64,000 nt of DNA from Mycolicibacterium tusciae (lineage in GTDB: Bacteria; Actinomycetota; Actinomycetes; Mycobacteriales; Mycobacteriaceae). The notes under the pieces are model-generated. The model made no database searches. It was not told the origin of the DNA and saw nothing but the letters and a program-made list of their open reading frames with translations. The DNA is taken from the NCBI RefSeq assembly GCF_002086795.1, contig NZ_MVIM01000003.1, positions 434,001-498,000 of the forward strand. The letters run 5' to 3'. Numbering within the stretch: the first letter of the stretch is position 1; the number at the start of each line of letters is the position of its first letter. Positions 26,721 through 34,026 of this stretch are shown in pieces. The position numbers were made by a program, and so were the translations under genes.

Positions 26721-27307
26721 ACCTCGGTCGGTGTGGTGGGCACTGTCAGGCGTTGGATGACCGCCCGCAGGCGGGGCAGATCTGAGCCGCCGACCAGTTC
26801 ACAGCCGTGCAGCTCCGCCAGTTTGCGTGCGGCAGCGGTGAATTCGTGGTTCGTGACCACCATGGTGCTGGCACAGTCGTGCATCGGAGCACCCGCAACT
26901 ACCTCCTGGATGGCGCCCGCGCCGACGGGTCGCGCCTGCCGTTTGCACTGAATGGCAACGCGATTGGGACGCCTGCCGACGATGATGTCGACGCCCCAGT
27001 CGCCGGTGGTCGACGTCATGATCACCGGCGCGCCGCTGGACCGCGCGATCCGTGCAACAAGGTCCTCGAACTCGGTGCCCGACATCGCCGCGGCCACATT
27101 CTCGCGGCGGTGGGGGGTACTGATGCCGTGGATCGCGCCGCGGATGAAGTGCGGCACCGCGCCGATGACCACCGGAGCCGCCGCGGCGACCACCAAGCTC
27201 CACCCCGGCGTCATGCCCAGCATCCAGGCGACCGCGCCGAGGCAGCCCGCGGTGAGCAATTGCCACTTCAGCGCCACGCGGCGAATGGTAGAGGCGCGCG
27301 CCGACAT
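26717..27307 (-). CDS. Membrane-anchored Mrr-like restriction endonuclease domain protein
   Basis: 196 residues. Two hydrophobic segments (about 15-31 and 36-54) are followed by a cytosolic Mrr-type PD-(D/E)xK nuclease domain: EFEDLVARI (E79-E80), GDWGVDIIVG (D103, D107) and AIQCKRQ (Q120, K122). This is the full catalytic triad of the Mrr_cat family. No methyltransferase or specificity gene is near, so it could be a type IV (modification-dependent) enzyme or a housekeeping nuclease tethered to the membrane. The ATG at 27307 is preferred; a TTG at 27397 would extend it over the divergent start of the PAS-ANTAR gene. Convergent with lat, overlapping by 4 bp. Confidence 0.8.
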   Translation of the reverse strand: MSARASTIRRVALKWQLLTAGCLGAVAWMLGMTPGWSLVVAAAAPVVIGAVPHFIRGAIHGISTPHRRENVAAAMSGTEFEDLVARIARSSGAPVIMTSTTGDWGVDIIVGRRPNRVAIQCKRQARPVGAGAIQEVVAGAPMHDCASTMVVTNHEFTAAARKLAELHGCELVGGSDLPRLRAVIQRLTVPTTPTEV

Positions 27308-27396
27308 CGGTTCCCAGCCACGCCGCAGACTGTCCGATATGCGAAAGGTCGCACCAGCTGCAATACGCACTGGCAGAATCCCGCGATAATCTGTCA

Positions 27397-28077
27397 ATGA
27401 CCGATGAGCTGGCCGAACTCGGAGGGCAGACGCCCATCGAGCACGCGCTGGCCGGAGGCGATCCGCAGCGTGTTGGTTCGTTCAAGTTCTTCTTCGCCGA
27501 CGAACGCTGGGAGTGGTCAGCCCAGGTTCAGCGGATGCACGGTTACGAGCCGGGCAAAGTGCAACCGACCACTGATCTGGTGCTCTCGCACAAGCACCCC
27601 GACGACTACGGCCAAGTCGCCGCGACGCTGGACGAGATCCGCCGGACGTCGGGCGCCTTCTCCACCCGGCACCGCATCATCGACACCCACGGTGAGATTC
27701 ACCACGTCGTGGTGGTGGGTGATCAGCTGCTCGACGACGCCGGGGCGGTGGTGGGGACACACGGTTTCTATGTCGACGTGACACCCTTCATGCAACAACG
27801 TCACGACCGGATCCTCAGCGAGGCGGTCGCGGAGATCGCGGAGACCAGAGGCGGCATCGAGCAGGCAAAAGGCATGCTGATGGTGGTCTACCGGATAAGT
27901 GCCGACTCGGCGTTCGAGCTGCTCAAGTGGCGCTCACAGGAGACAAACACCAAGCTGCGGGACCTGGCCGAACAGATCAGCAGAGATTTCCTGGAGCTGC
28001 GGTACGACGAGGTGTTGCCGCCCCGCAGCGCGTACGACCGCCTGCTGCTCACCGCGCATCAGCGCCTCTCGACCTAG
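27397..28077 (+). CDS. PAS-ANTAR domain response regulator
   Basis: 226 residues. A PAS-fold sensor at about 28-120 (WEWSAQVQRMHGY, HPDD, THGEIHHVVVVGDQLLDD) is linked to a C-terminal ANTAR RNA-binding domain at about 145-195 (GGIEQAKGMLMVVYRISADS, FELLKWRSQETNTKLRDLAE). ANTAR proteins bind dual hairpins in nascent RNA and prevent termination. A GATAAT -10 sequence 6 bp before the ATG suggests a leaderless transcript. Lies next to the SigF stress region; a regulatory link is inference. Confidence 0.88.
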   Translation: MTDELAELGGQTPIEHALAGGDPQRVGSFKFFFADERWEWSAQVQRMHGYEPGKVQPTTDLVLSHKHPDDYGQVAATLDEIRRTSGAFSTRHRIIDTHGEIHHVVVVGDQLLDDAGAVVGTHGFYVDVTPFMQQRHDRILSEAVAEIAETRGGIEQAKGMLMVVYRISADSAFELLKWRSQETNTKLRDLAEQISRDFLELRYDEVLPPRSAYDRLLLTAHQRLST

Positions 28078-28078
28078 G

Positions 28079-28103
28079 GTTTACCAGTTCAACGCGCAGG
28101 GAA
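28079..28103 (+). promoter_or_regulatory. Weak SigF-like promoter
   Basis: GTTT, 16 bp, GGGAA. The last element deviates from GGGTA. It lies 43 bp upstream of the membrane protein/flavin reductase pair. Confidence 0.3.
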
Positions 28104-28146
28104 TCTTCTACCCGTTCTGATCGGTGACTTTCGGGAGAGTCCAGCC

Positions 28147-28518
28147 GTGTACCAAAGCCCTGAGCGTGTGCGACAAGACGACGCCAACGTGCGTGACGCT
28201 GTGCGTTTCGGCGCGGCGTTCGCCGTGGCAGGCATCGCGTTCCTGTTCACCGCCGCCGTCTGGGTGAGTACGTGCAGCGGCGCGACCGCGGACACGGTTG
28301 CTTGCGGCGTACCCCAACGCACCCTGCTTGCCCTCGGGGCACCCGTCATCCTGCTGATCGGCGGGCTGCGCGCCTTCTTCCGCACGTACCAGACGTGGCG
28401 CAGGCAGGAAACGTGGTGGGCATGGCAGGGCGTCGGCTGGTTCCTGCTGACGACGATGCTGCTGGTGCTGACGATGAGCATGCCGCCGCTGGCCGGATCT
28501 GCGGTGTTCGGCGGATGA
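28147..28518 (+). CDS. Three-helix membrane protein of unknown function
   Basis: 123 residues; no family recognised. Hydrophobic segments at about 22-40 (FGAAFAVAGIAFLFTAAVW), 60-76 (TLLALGAPVILLIGGLR) and 96-113 (GWFLLTTMLLVLTMSM). A Trp-rich RTYQTWRRQETWWAWQ stretch lies between helices two and three. The GTG start is preceded by GGGAGAG. Its TGA overlaps the ATG of the flavin reductase gene, so the two are coupled, suggesting a membrane anchor or partner role. Confidence 0.7.
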   Translation: MYQSPERVRQDDANVRDAVRFGAAFAVAGIAFLFTAAVWVSTCSGATADTVACGVPQRTLLALGAPVILLIGGLRAFFRTYQTWRRQETWWAWQGVGWFLLTTMLLVLTMSMPPLAGSAVFGG

Positions 28519-29132
28519 CTGATCAGCCGCTGACGGCGGTTGCACTCGTTTGCAGCCTCAAGCCCAGCCCGGCACCATCGAGTAGCGAGTTGATGGCCGA
28601 GCACGTCTGCGAACAGCTGCGTGAGCAAGGCGTGAAGACCGAATCGCTGCGTTGCGTCGATTTCGCCATTTCGCCCGGTGTCGAGGCCGATATGGGTGAC
28701 GGCGACGAGTGGCCGAAGATCCGCGAAAAGGTGTTGAAATCCGACATTCTGGTGCTGGCCACGCCGGTGTGGCTGGGCAATCCGTCGAGTGTCACGCAAC
28801 GAGTACTGGAACGCCTGGACGCCGAACTGTCCAACACCGACGACGCGGACCGGCCGCTCATGGTCGGCAAGGTTGCGGTGGTCGCGGTCGTCGGCAACGA
28901 AGACGGCGCGCACAAGGTCATTGCCGATTGCTTCCAGGGGCTCAACGACATTGGATACGCGATTCCCGCGCAGGGTTCGACGTATTGGAACGGTGAGGCC
29001 ATGCAGTCCAAGGACTACAACGACCTCGACGAAGTGCCCGAGGCGATCGCTTCGGCCACGGCGGCGGCGGCCCGCAACGCTGCTCATCTGGCGAGCTTGC
29101 TGCGCGAACGGCAATACCCGTCCTACCGGTGA
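28515..29132 (+). CDS. NADPH-dependent FMN reductase-family (flavodoxin-like) protein
   Basis: 205 residues of flavodoxin-like fold. The FMN phosphate-binding region is near residues 13-25 (CSLKPSPAPSSSELM), and the family motif TPVWLGNPSSVTQRVLERLD is at about 78-97. Probably binds FMN and acts in electron transfer or quinone/azo reduction; substrate not deducible. The ATG at 28515 overlaps the upstream membrane-protein stop (ATGA). A SigF-type promoter for usfY begins right after its stop. Confidence 0.82.
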   Translation: MTDQPLTAVALVCSLKPSPAPSSSELMAEHVCEQLREQGVKTESLRCVDFAISPGVEADMGDGDEWPKIREKVLKSDILVLATPVWLGNPSSVTQRVLERLDAELSNTDDADRPLMVGKVAVVAVVGNEDGAHKVIADCFQGLNDIGYAIPAQGSTYWNGEAMQSKDYNDLDEVPEAIASATAAAARNAAHLASLLRERQYPSYR

Positions 29133-29137
29133 TGTTC

Positions 29138-29162
29138 GTTTCTCCCACAGCGGAGTCGGGTA
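29138..29162 (+). promoter_or_regulatory. SigF promoter of usfY
   Basis: GTTT, 16 bp, GGGTA matches the mycobacterial SigF consensus. It is 60 bp upstream of the usfY start codon. Confidence 0.7.
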
Positions 29163-29222
29163 GTTCTACCGTTGAATCAGCCCGTTTAGGGCGGCCACAG
29201 GTATGCCTAGAGAGGAGTACCG

Positions 29223-29531
29223 ATGAAAGGCCCGAAGGATCCCGTCGACCATGCGAGAACTACCCGTCCGCATGCCGGGGAGTCAATGAAAGACAACAAA
29301 ATCATGCCGGGGCTCATCCTGATAGGAGTGGCCCTGGTGCTGTTCGTCTCTTGCCTGGCGGCATTCGCCACCAAGCATCATGACGTCGGACTGATGCTGG
29401 CTTCTTTGGCCGGCGTCGGATTCGTCGCCGGTGGCGGATGGCTGATGATCGAGCACCTGAGGGTGCGGCGAATCGAAGACCGTTGGTACGCAGAGCATCC
29501 CGATGCCCTGCGGCAGCGACCGAGCAGTTAA
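29223..29531 (+). CDS. usfY: UsfY-like small membrane protein
   Basis: 102 residues. A polar N terminus (KDPVDHARTTRPHAGESM) precedes two hydrophobic segments (about 29-48 and 55-74) and a basic C-terminal tail (RVRRIEDRWYAEHPDAL). The N-terminal DPVDHARTTRP motif and location next to the sigF cluster match UsfY (Rv3288c), a SigF-dependent protein of unknown function. The ATG at 29223 has GAGGAG upstream. Preceded by a consensus SigF promoter and followed by a bidirectional terminator. Confidence 0.8.
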   Translation: MKGPKDPVDHARTTRPHAGESMKDNKIMPGLILIGVALVLFVSCLAAFATKHHDVGLMLASLAGVGFVAGGGWLMIEHLRVRRIEDRWYAEHPDALRQRPSS

Positions 29532-29546
29532 AGACGCCGCGACAGG

Positions 29547-29576
29547 AAAAGGCCCAGCCGACTGGCCGGGCCCTTT
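29547..29576. terminator. Bidirectional rho-independent terminator
   Basis: An imperfect hairpin (AAAAGGCCCAGCC with TGGCCGGGCCCTTT) with A-run and T-run on the two sides, between convergent usfY and the csbD-like gene. Confidence 0.7.
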
Positions 29577-29593
29577 CTCCGTGCGTCTTGACG

Positions 29594-29830
29594 CTACTGC
29601 TCGGACTTCTGACGCTCCTCGGCTGCCTTGGCTCCGCCTCGTGCGGCTTCGGCCTCCGCTTCCTTCTTGGCGGCGTCCTGCTGGGCGTCGGCCTTGTCCT
29701 GCTGGGCCTTGCCTTCGCGGACCATGTCATCGCGGCCGGTCACCGTGCCGACGGCTTCCTTCGTCTTGCCCTTGACATCCTCAACGGCACCCTTGATGCC
29801 TTCTTCAGGGCCACTGTTCTTCTCAGTCAT
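29594..29830 (-). CDS. CsbD-family general stress protein
   Basis: 78 residues, highly charged and lacking hydrophobic segments. The CsbD signature is clear: IKGAVEDVKGKTKEAVGTVTG (about 12-32), then GKAQQDKADAQ and an Ala/Lys/Glu helical tail. CsbD proteins are small SigB-type stress proteins of unknown function; mycobacterial relatives are annotated microaggregate-binding protein. A SigF-pattern promoter lies about 86 bp upstream, consistent with stress induction. Confidence 0.88.
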   Translation of the reverse strand: MTEKNSGPEEGIKGAVEDVKGKTKEAVGTVTGRDDMVREGKAQQDKADAQQDAAKKEAEAEAARGGAKAAEERQKSEQ

Positions 29831-29915
29831 ATGCTGCCTTTCCGCTAGCTAGTGGAATCGGTCCAGCCCACTTCTTGAGCGTGGGGCCGCAGGGATTGCC
29901 CCGCGATCAAAGGGT

Positions 29916-29939
29916 TACCCGGGGCTGTGGACGCTAAAC
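29916..29939 (-). promoter_or_regulatory. SigF promoter of the csbD-like gene
   Basis: On the minus strand: GTTT, 15 bp, GGGTA. It matches the SigF consensus and points toward the csbD-like gene. Confidence 0.65.
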
Positions 29940-30131
29940 GCGATCGTCGTCGGGGTCGATGTCGACCGTTTCCAGCTGTTCCTGCCAGTCGGCGGCGGCG
30001 GCCTCGAGGGGCAACTCGCCGGGGGGCTCGGCAGCTGCTTCCTCATCCAGACCCGGTTCGCTCACCGGCCGTTGTTGGTCGGCGGCGTCGGCGTCGGGAA
30101 CGTCGTAGGGGAGGTCTTGATCGTCGCGCAT
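29934..30131 (-). CDS. Small acidic protein of unknown function
   Basis: 65 residues, strongly acidic (net charge about -18), no hydrophobic segment, probably disordered. The segments YDVPDADAADQQR, AAADWQEQLETV and a terminal Asp-rich tail look like a conserved mycobacterial pattern, but I cannot name a family. It lies in tandem between topoisomerase IB (75 bp upstream) and the csbD-like gene; its stop overlaps the SigF-type promoter of csbD. Confidence 0.6.
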   Translation of the reverse strand: MRDDQDLPYDVPDADAADQQRPVSEPGLDEEAAAEPPGELPLEAAAADWQEQLETVDIDPDDDRV

Positions 30132-30206
30132 GATGCTCGACGATACTCCGTCCCGGATCCGAAAACGTTTTGGTGCTTGAGTTTTTGGTCTCGTACGGCC
30201 TTGGCG

Positions 30207-31223
30207 CTAGCTCTTTGCGACCTTGCGGATCAGGCGTGCGGTGCTGCGGTCCAGAAGCTCTTGCCGCTTGGCTGGGGCTCGGGTCTTCGCGGCGCGCTTG
30301 GCGGCGGCCACGATAGTCAGGCCGGATTCATAACCCTCGACGACGCGGGGATCCACGTACGAGCGGCGCGCCACGGCTGGGGTATTGCCAAGTTCCTCGG
30401 CGACCTCCTTCATGACGGCCGATTCCACGCGCTTGATCACGGACTTGTTCTCCGGCGGATCGGCGTCGACGAATGCCGCCGCCGCCAGCACCGTGCCGTG
30501 CCATGTGCGTAGATCCTTGACCGTGTACTCGTCGCCGACCAGTTCCTTGAACCGGCTGTTGAGATCGTCGGCGTGCAGGTCGGTCCACCCGGAACCGTTG
30601 CGGCACACCAGTAACCGCTCACCCCGATGCGGTCTGCGTATCAGCGCGCGCACCGATCTGACGACCTCAGGATCCTCGATCAGCAGGGTGCGGCGAACCC
30701 CGCTCTTGGCCGGATAGTCGAACTCAACCGCGTCGCTCTGCAGCGTCACATGTTCGCAGAGCAACGTCGCAAGGCCGAAGGAGTTGTTCTCCTCGACGTA
30801 CTGTTCTGACCCCGAACGGAAGTAGCCGAGGTCGAGCAATTGCAGCGCCAGAGCGATCACCCGGTCGCGGGTGAGCCCCCGGCCGCGCAAGTCCGACGCG
30901 ATCTGGCGCCGCATGTCGGGCAGTGCCGCCGACATGTCCAGGGCCCGGTCGAATTTCTCCTCGTTCCGCTCCTGCTGCCACTTCTGGTGGTAGAGGTACT
31001 GGCGTCGGCCGGCGGCGTCTGTTCCCACCGCCTGGATGTGGCCGTTGGGATGAGGGCAGATCCACACCTTCTTCCAGGCCGGTGGGATGACAAGCCCTTT
31101 GATGCGGTCGAGCGTCGTGGTATCGGTGATCGACGCACCGTTGGCGTCGTAATAGGAGAACCCGCGGCCGCGCCGGACTCGGCGCAGTCCGGGGCCACGG
31201 AGTTCGCTACGACGCAGCCGCAT
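30207..31223 (-). CDS. Poxvirus-type DNA topoisomerase IB
   Basis: 338 residues, the normal size for bacterial type IB enzymes. These relax supercoils through a 3'-phosphotyrosyl intermediate without ATP or Mg2+. The N-terminal domain shows FSYYDANGASI and IPPAWKKVWICPHPNGHIQA; the catalytic core has the Arg/Lys residues of FGLATLLCEHV, KDLRTWHGT and the catalytic Tyr near 289 in RRSYVDPRV. The start at 31223 gives the usual beginning before GLRRVRRGRGFSY. M. tuberculosis lacks this gene; it sits inside the usfY-rsbW interval, suggesting acquisition and possible stress control. Confidence 0.92.
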   Translation of the reverse strand: MRLRRSELRGPGLRRVRRGRGFSYYDANGASITDTTTLDRIKGLVIPPAWKKVWICPHPNGHIQAVGTDAAGRRQYLYHQKWQQERNEEKFDRALDMSAALPDMRRQIASDLRGRGLTRDRVIALALQLLDLGYFRSGSEQYVEENNSFGLATLLCEHVTLQSDAVEFDYPAKSGVRRTLLIEDPEVVRSVRALIRRPHRGERLLVCRNGSGWTDLHADDLNSRFKELVGDEYTVKDLRTWHGTVLAAAAFVDADPPENKSVIKRVESAVMKEVAEELGNTPAVARRSYVDPRVVEGYESGLTIVAAAKRAAKTRAPAKRQELLDRSTARLIRKVAKS

Positions 31224-31304
31224 GTTTGGCGGACGACCACGTGAGGGTAAGGGACCTGGACCATGGCGAATCACGAACCACGCTGGACAAGCTCATCTGC
31301 GGCA

Positions 31305-31472
31305 TCACTGCATCATCGGCGCGAGGATGAGGAACGCCCCGGCATATATCGCCACCAAGATCAAGATCAACGCCAACAGGACCATTCCGGCAGTCACGAT
31401 GATTCGGCGCAGTCCCCGGGTGCCGCCCGGGTCTGCGTCGTCGAGTCGGCTGTGCGACCCCGTGTGCTTCAT
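31305..31472 (-). CDS. 55-residue single-span membrane protein
   Basis: A short open frame, ATG at 31472 to TGA at 31305. The N-terminal ~23 residues are polar (MKHTGSHSRLDDADPGG, then basic GLRRI), followed by a long hydrophobic segment (about 26-51: MVLLALILILVAIYAG, AFLILAP) and a short MMQ end. Codon use is strongly GC3-biased in this frame outside the Leu/Ile run. It lies upstream of topoisomerase IB on the same strand (81 bp). Function unknown. Confidence 0.6.
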   Translation of the reverse strand: MKHTGSHSRLDDADPGGTRGLRRIIVTAGMVLLALILILVAIYAGAFLILAPMMQ

Positions 31473-31538
31473 GACCGGGGTTTACCCGGCTCGGGCGCAT
31501 GCCACACTTTGGTACCGACTGCTTGCGGTAACGCCCGT

Positions 31539-31564
31539 GGTTAGCCGGGAGCGGACCTGGGGTA
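31539..31564 (+). promoter_or_regulatory. SigF autoregulatory promoter of rsbW-sigF
   Basis: GGTT, 17 bp, GGGTA, 29 bp upstream of the rsbW start. SigF transcribes its own operon from the equivalent place in M. tuberculosis (established for the usfX-sigF promoter). Confidence 0.7.
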
Positions 31565-31593
31565 ACCTCGCTTCGATATTGCCGGGAGGTCAA

Positions 31594-32025
31594 ATGGCCG
31601 ACGTTGCCAACACGAACGGGCACCTACGGAACGCCGGGTCGGTCGAGCTTCGGGTCGCCGCCACTCTGGAAAACCTTGCAGTGCTGCGCACGCTCGTGGC
31701 GGCGGTCGCCACATACGAGGATCTGGACTTCGACTCCGTCGCCGATCTGCGGTTGGCGGTCGACGAAGCGTGTACGCGCCTCATTCGCTGCGCGGTCCCC
31801 GATGCCACACTGCTGCTCGTCGTCGATCCGCGCGAAGATGCGGTTGTCATCCACGCGTCGGCGCCATGCAAGAGTCCCGACATCCTGGCCCCCGGCAGCT
31901 TCAGCTGGCACGTGCTGAGCTCCCTGACCGACGATGTACAGACTTTCCAGGACGGGCAGGGCCCTGAGGAAGGACAGGTCTTCGGGATCTCGATGACGAC
32001 AAGGCGAGCGAGCTCGTTGCAGTGA
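31594..32025 (+). CDS. rsbW: Anti-sigma F factor RsbW/UsfX
   Basis: 143 residues with the GHKL (HATPase_c) fold of SpoIIAB/RsbW proteins. The N-box helix is LRLAVDEACTRLI (about 56-68). It holds SigF inactive and may phosphorylate its antagonist; the G-boxes are degenerate, as in M. tuberculosis UsfX. The ATG at 31594 follows GGGAGG. The stop overlaps the GTG of sigF, linking the stoichiometry of the pair. Equivalent to Rv3287c. Confidence 0.92.
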   Translation: MADVANTNGHLRNAGSVELRVAATLENLAVLRTLVAAVATYEDLDFDSVADLRLAVDEACTRLIRCAVPDATLLLVVDPREDAVVIHASAPCKSPDILAPGSFSWHVLSSLTDDVQTFQDGQGPEEGQVFGISMTTRRASSLQ

Positions 32026-32810
32026 GCCCTTCGACGTCACAGGGTTCGTCATCGCGATCGAACTCTGAGTACGCGGATGTCGCGGACATGTTTCGCGAGC
32101 TCGAGGGCGTACCCGAAGACAGCGCGGCCTTCCAGCGACAGCGAGACCGCATCGTGGAACGCTGCCTGCCTTTGGCCGACCACATCGCCCGTCGGTTCGA
32201 TGGGCGCGGCGAGTCCCGCGACGATCTCGTCCAGGTCGCCCGTGTCGGTCTGGTGAACGCGGTGATCCGCTTCGATGTGAACGCCGGATCGGACTTCGTG
32301 TCGTTCGCGGTGCCGACGATCATGGGCGAGGTCCGGCGACACTTCCGGGACAACAGCTGGTCGGTCAAGGTGCCCCGGCGGCTCAAAGAGCTGCACCTGC
32401 GGCTGGGCGCCGCCACAGCTGAACTGTCTCAGCGACTCGGCCGCGCACCCACCGCCTCGGAACTGGCCATCGAACTGGAGATGGACCGCGACGAGGTCGT
32501 CGAGGGTCTGGTCGCAGGCAGCTCCTACAACACGCTGTCCATCGACAGCGGCGGTGGAGGTAACGAGGACGCGCCCGCGATCGCCGACACGATCGGCGAC
32601 GTCGACCTGGGACTAGACCAGATCGAGAACCGGGAAGCGTTGCGGCCCTTGCTCGCAGCGTTGCCCGAGCGGGAACGAACGGTTCTGCTGCTGCGCTTCT
32701 TCGAATCGCTCACGCAGACCCAGATCGCCGAACGAGTAGGTATTTCGCAGATGCACGTGTCCCGGTTACTCGCGAAATCTCTAGCGCGGCTGCGGGACCA
32801 ACTGCAGTAG
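32022..32810 (+). CDS. sigF: Alternative RNA polymerase sigma factor SigF
   Basis: 262 residues (261 in M. tuberculosis). Group 3 sigma factor of the SigB/SigF stress-sporulation type. Region 2 covers about residues 40-115 (VERCLPLADHIARRF, DDLVQVARVGLVNAV, FVSFAVPTIMGEVRRHFRD), region 3 about 120-180 and region 4 about 200-260 (LPERERTVLLLRFFE, QTQIAERVGISQMHVSRLL). The GTG at 32022 overlaps the rsbW stop. Its last 30 bp overlap the 3' end of a convergent STAS-domain gene. Recognises GTTT-N15-17-GGGTA promoters seen nearby. Confidence 0.96.
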   Translation: MSPSTSQGSSSRSNSEYADVADMFRELEGVPEDSAAFQRQRDRIVERCLPLADHIARRFDGRGESRDDLVQVARVGLVNAVIRFDVNAGSDFVSFAVPTIMGEVRRHFRDNSWSVKVPRRLKELHLRLGAATAELSQRLGRAPTASELAIELEMDRDEVVEGLVAGSSYNTLSIDSGGGGNEDAPAIADTIGDVDLGLDQIENREALRPLLAALPERERTVLLLRFFESLTQTQIAERVGISQMHVSRLLAKSLARLRDQLQ

Positions 32811-33224
32811 GCGGGGCGGTTCTCCCTGAACCGCCGACAGAGCGGTGTCGACGCCGCCGAAGAACGGCAGAAGCGAATCGGGATCACAGATCTGCAGCAG
32901 CCGCGCGACCGCCGGGCTGGGTACTGAAGCCCAGGCGATGGATTCGCCGGCGCAGCGCACGTTGAGTGTGTGCAGCGCCGAAAAGCCGGATGTGCCAAAG
33001 AAATCGACGCCGCTCAGGTCGAGCACCAAGCGGTTGATGTGATCGCCGTGTCGCAGCGCGTAGTCCACGAGTGCCTGCGCGTTCGCCGCGTCGATCTCGC
33101 CGTGCGCGGTGACCACAGCGGTGTTCGGCGGTAGCGAACGGGTCGCGAAATGCGCCGAATGCGACTCGGCGTGCTCGATCAGGGCCTCCGGTGGTGTCGG
33201 AGCATCTTGGGTTGAGGTAGACAT
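32781..33224 (-). CDS. STAS-domain anti-anti-sigma factor homologue
   Basis: 147 residues. The STAS core is at about 33-125 (VVTAHGEIDAANAQAL, then LVLDLSGVDFFGTSGFSAL). Ser79 in GTSGF aligns with the serine phosphorylated in SpoIIAA/RsbV proteins. It likely binds anti-sigma factors such as RsbW to free SigF when unphosphorylated; in M. tuberculosis this role belongs to RsfA/RsfB at other loci. Convergent with sigF, overlapping by 30 bp, so the two transcripts are antisense at their ends. A weak SigF-like element (GTTT, 16 bp, GGGTT) lies about 145 bp upstream. Confidence 0.88.
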   Translation of the reverse strand: MSTSTQDAPTPPEALIEHAESHSAHFATRSLPPNTAVVTAHGEIDAANAQALVDYALRHGDHINRLVLDLSGVDFFGTSGFSALHTLNVRCAGESIAWASVPSPAVARLLQICDPDSLLPFFGGVDTALSAVQGEPPRLLQLVPQPR

Positions 33225-33279
33225 TGTGACTCCATCAGTGGTGAATACATCGATTCGTACTGTGGCTCACGTCAAATCT

Positions 33280-33325
33280 GGGCCCTGCGCTTTTGAAAGC
33301 CTGGCTGCAGGGCCACAGCCCTGCA
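33280..33325. repeat. Mutually exclusive hairpins between the STAS and mobA-like genes
   Basis: TGCAGGGC-CACA-GCCCTGCA (33306-33325) is a perfect 8-bp hairpin. Its left arm GCAGGGCC (33307-33314) can alternatively pair with GGCCCTGC at 33281-33288 around an 18-nt loop. No T-run follows. It lies in the 265-bp gap between two divergent starts, so it may be in either leader RNA or be DNA-level operator repeats. Confidence 0.45.
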
Positions 33326-33489
33326 CGTCGATGACGTTTGCAGCTGGCTGTGATTTCAACCTGACTCGAACCCTACGCCACACGATTGGAAACGACAACG
33401 TGAATGACGCGGACGTCATAAGTCCAGTTCACAGCGGTGGACGCGGCGCCCGTTTGTCTGAAACGCCTGGTAGACCCACACTTGTCGAC

Positions 33490-34026
33490 ATGTCGACCAC
33501 GGCCGCCGGTATTTTGCTCGCCGCTGGGGCGGGCGTGCGGTTCGGTATGCCGAAAGTGCGTGCTGTACAAGGTGAGTGGCTGAAATCAGCGGTGGCGGCC
33601 CTACATCACGGCGGGTGCGACGACGTAATAGTCGTGCTGGGCGCCGCGATCGTCGATGTGCCTGCTCCCGCCCGCGCCGTCATCGCGACTGACTGGTCAG
33701 ACGGGTTGTCGGCATCGTTGCGTACGGGTCTGTCGGCCGTGGCGGCCGACTTCGCGGTGCTGCACACCGTCGACACCCCCGACGTAGGCGCCGAAGTGGT
33801 GGACCGGGTGCTGGCCGCAGCGCGATCATCGACGTCGGGCCTCGCGCGCGCGTACTTCGGCGACACGCCCGGCCACCCCGTCGTCGTCGCCAACCGGCAC
33901 TGGACCGAACTACTCCGAGGACTGCGCGGCGACGAGGGCGCGCGCACGTTTCTCTCAGCACGCTCAGATGTCGTCGAGGTGGACTGCGCCGACCTGGCGA
34001 CCGGCCGCGACATCGATACCCCGTGA
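33490..34026 (+). CDS. MobA-like NTP transferase
   Basis: 178 residues. The N-terminal nucleotidyltransferase signature LLAAGAGVRFGMPK (residues 9-22) is that of the MobA/MocA type, with the substrate region DWSDGLSASLRTGL and HTVDTPDVGAEVV further on. MocA proteins transfer CMP or GMP to molybdenum cofactor; purine degradation operons also contain such proteins. No other molybdenum cofactor gene is nearby, so the substrate is open. The ATG at 33490 is the only start that places the motif normally; a long leader with alternative hairpins precedes it. Confidence 0.78.
   Translation: MSTTAAGILLAAGAGVRFGMPKVRAVQGEWLKSAVAALHHGGCDDVIVVLGAAIVDVPAPARAVIATDWSDGLSASLRTGLSAVAADFAVLHTVDTPDVGAEVVDRVLAAARSSTSGLARAYFGDTPGHPVVVANRHWTELLRGLRGDEGARTFLSARSDVVEVDCADLATGRDIDTP

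Noticed and set aside
31207..31623. 138-codon leftward frame over the 55-residue gene
   Set aside because: Different frame from the small gene, Arg/Pro-rich and overlaps rsbW; not supported.
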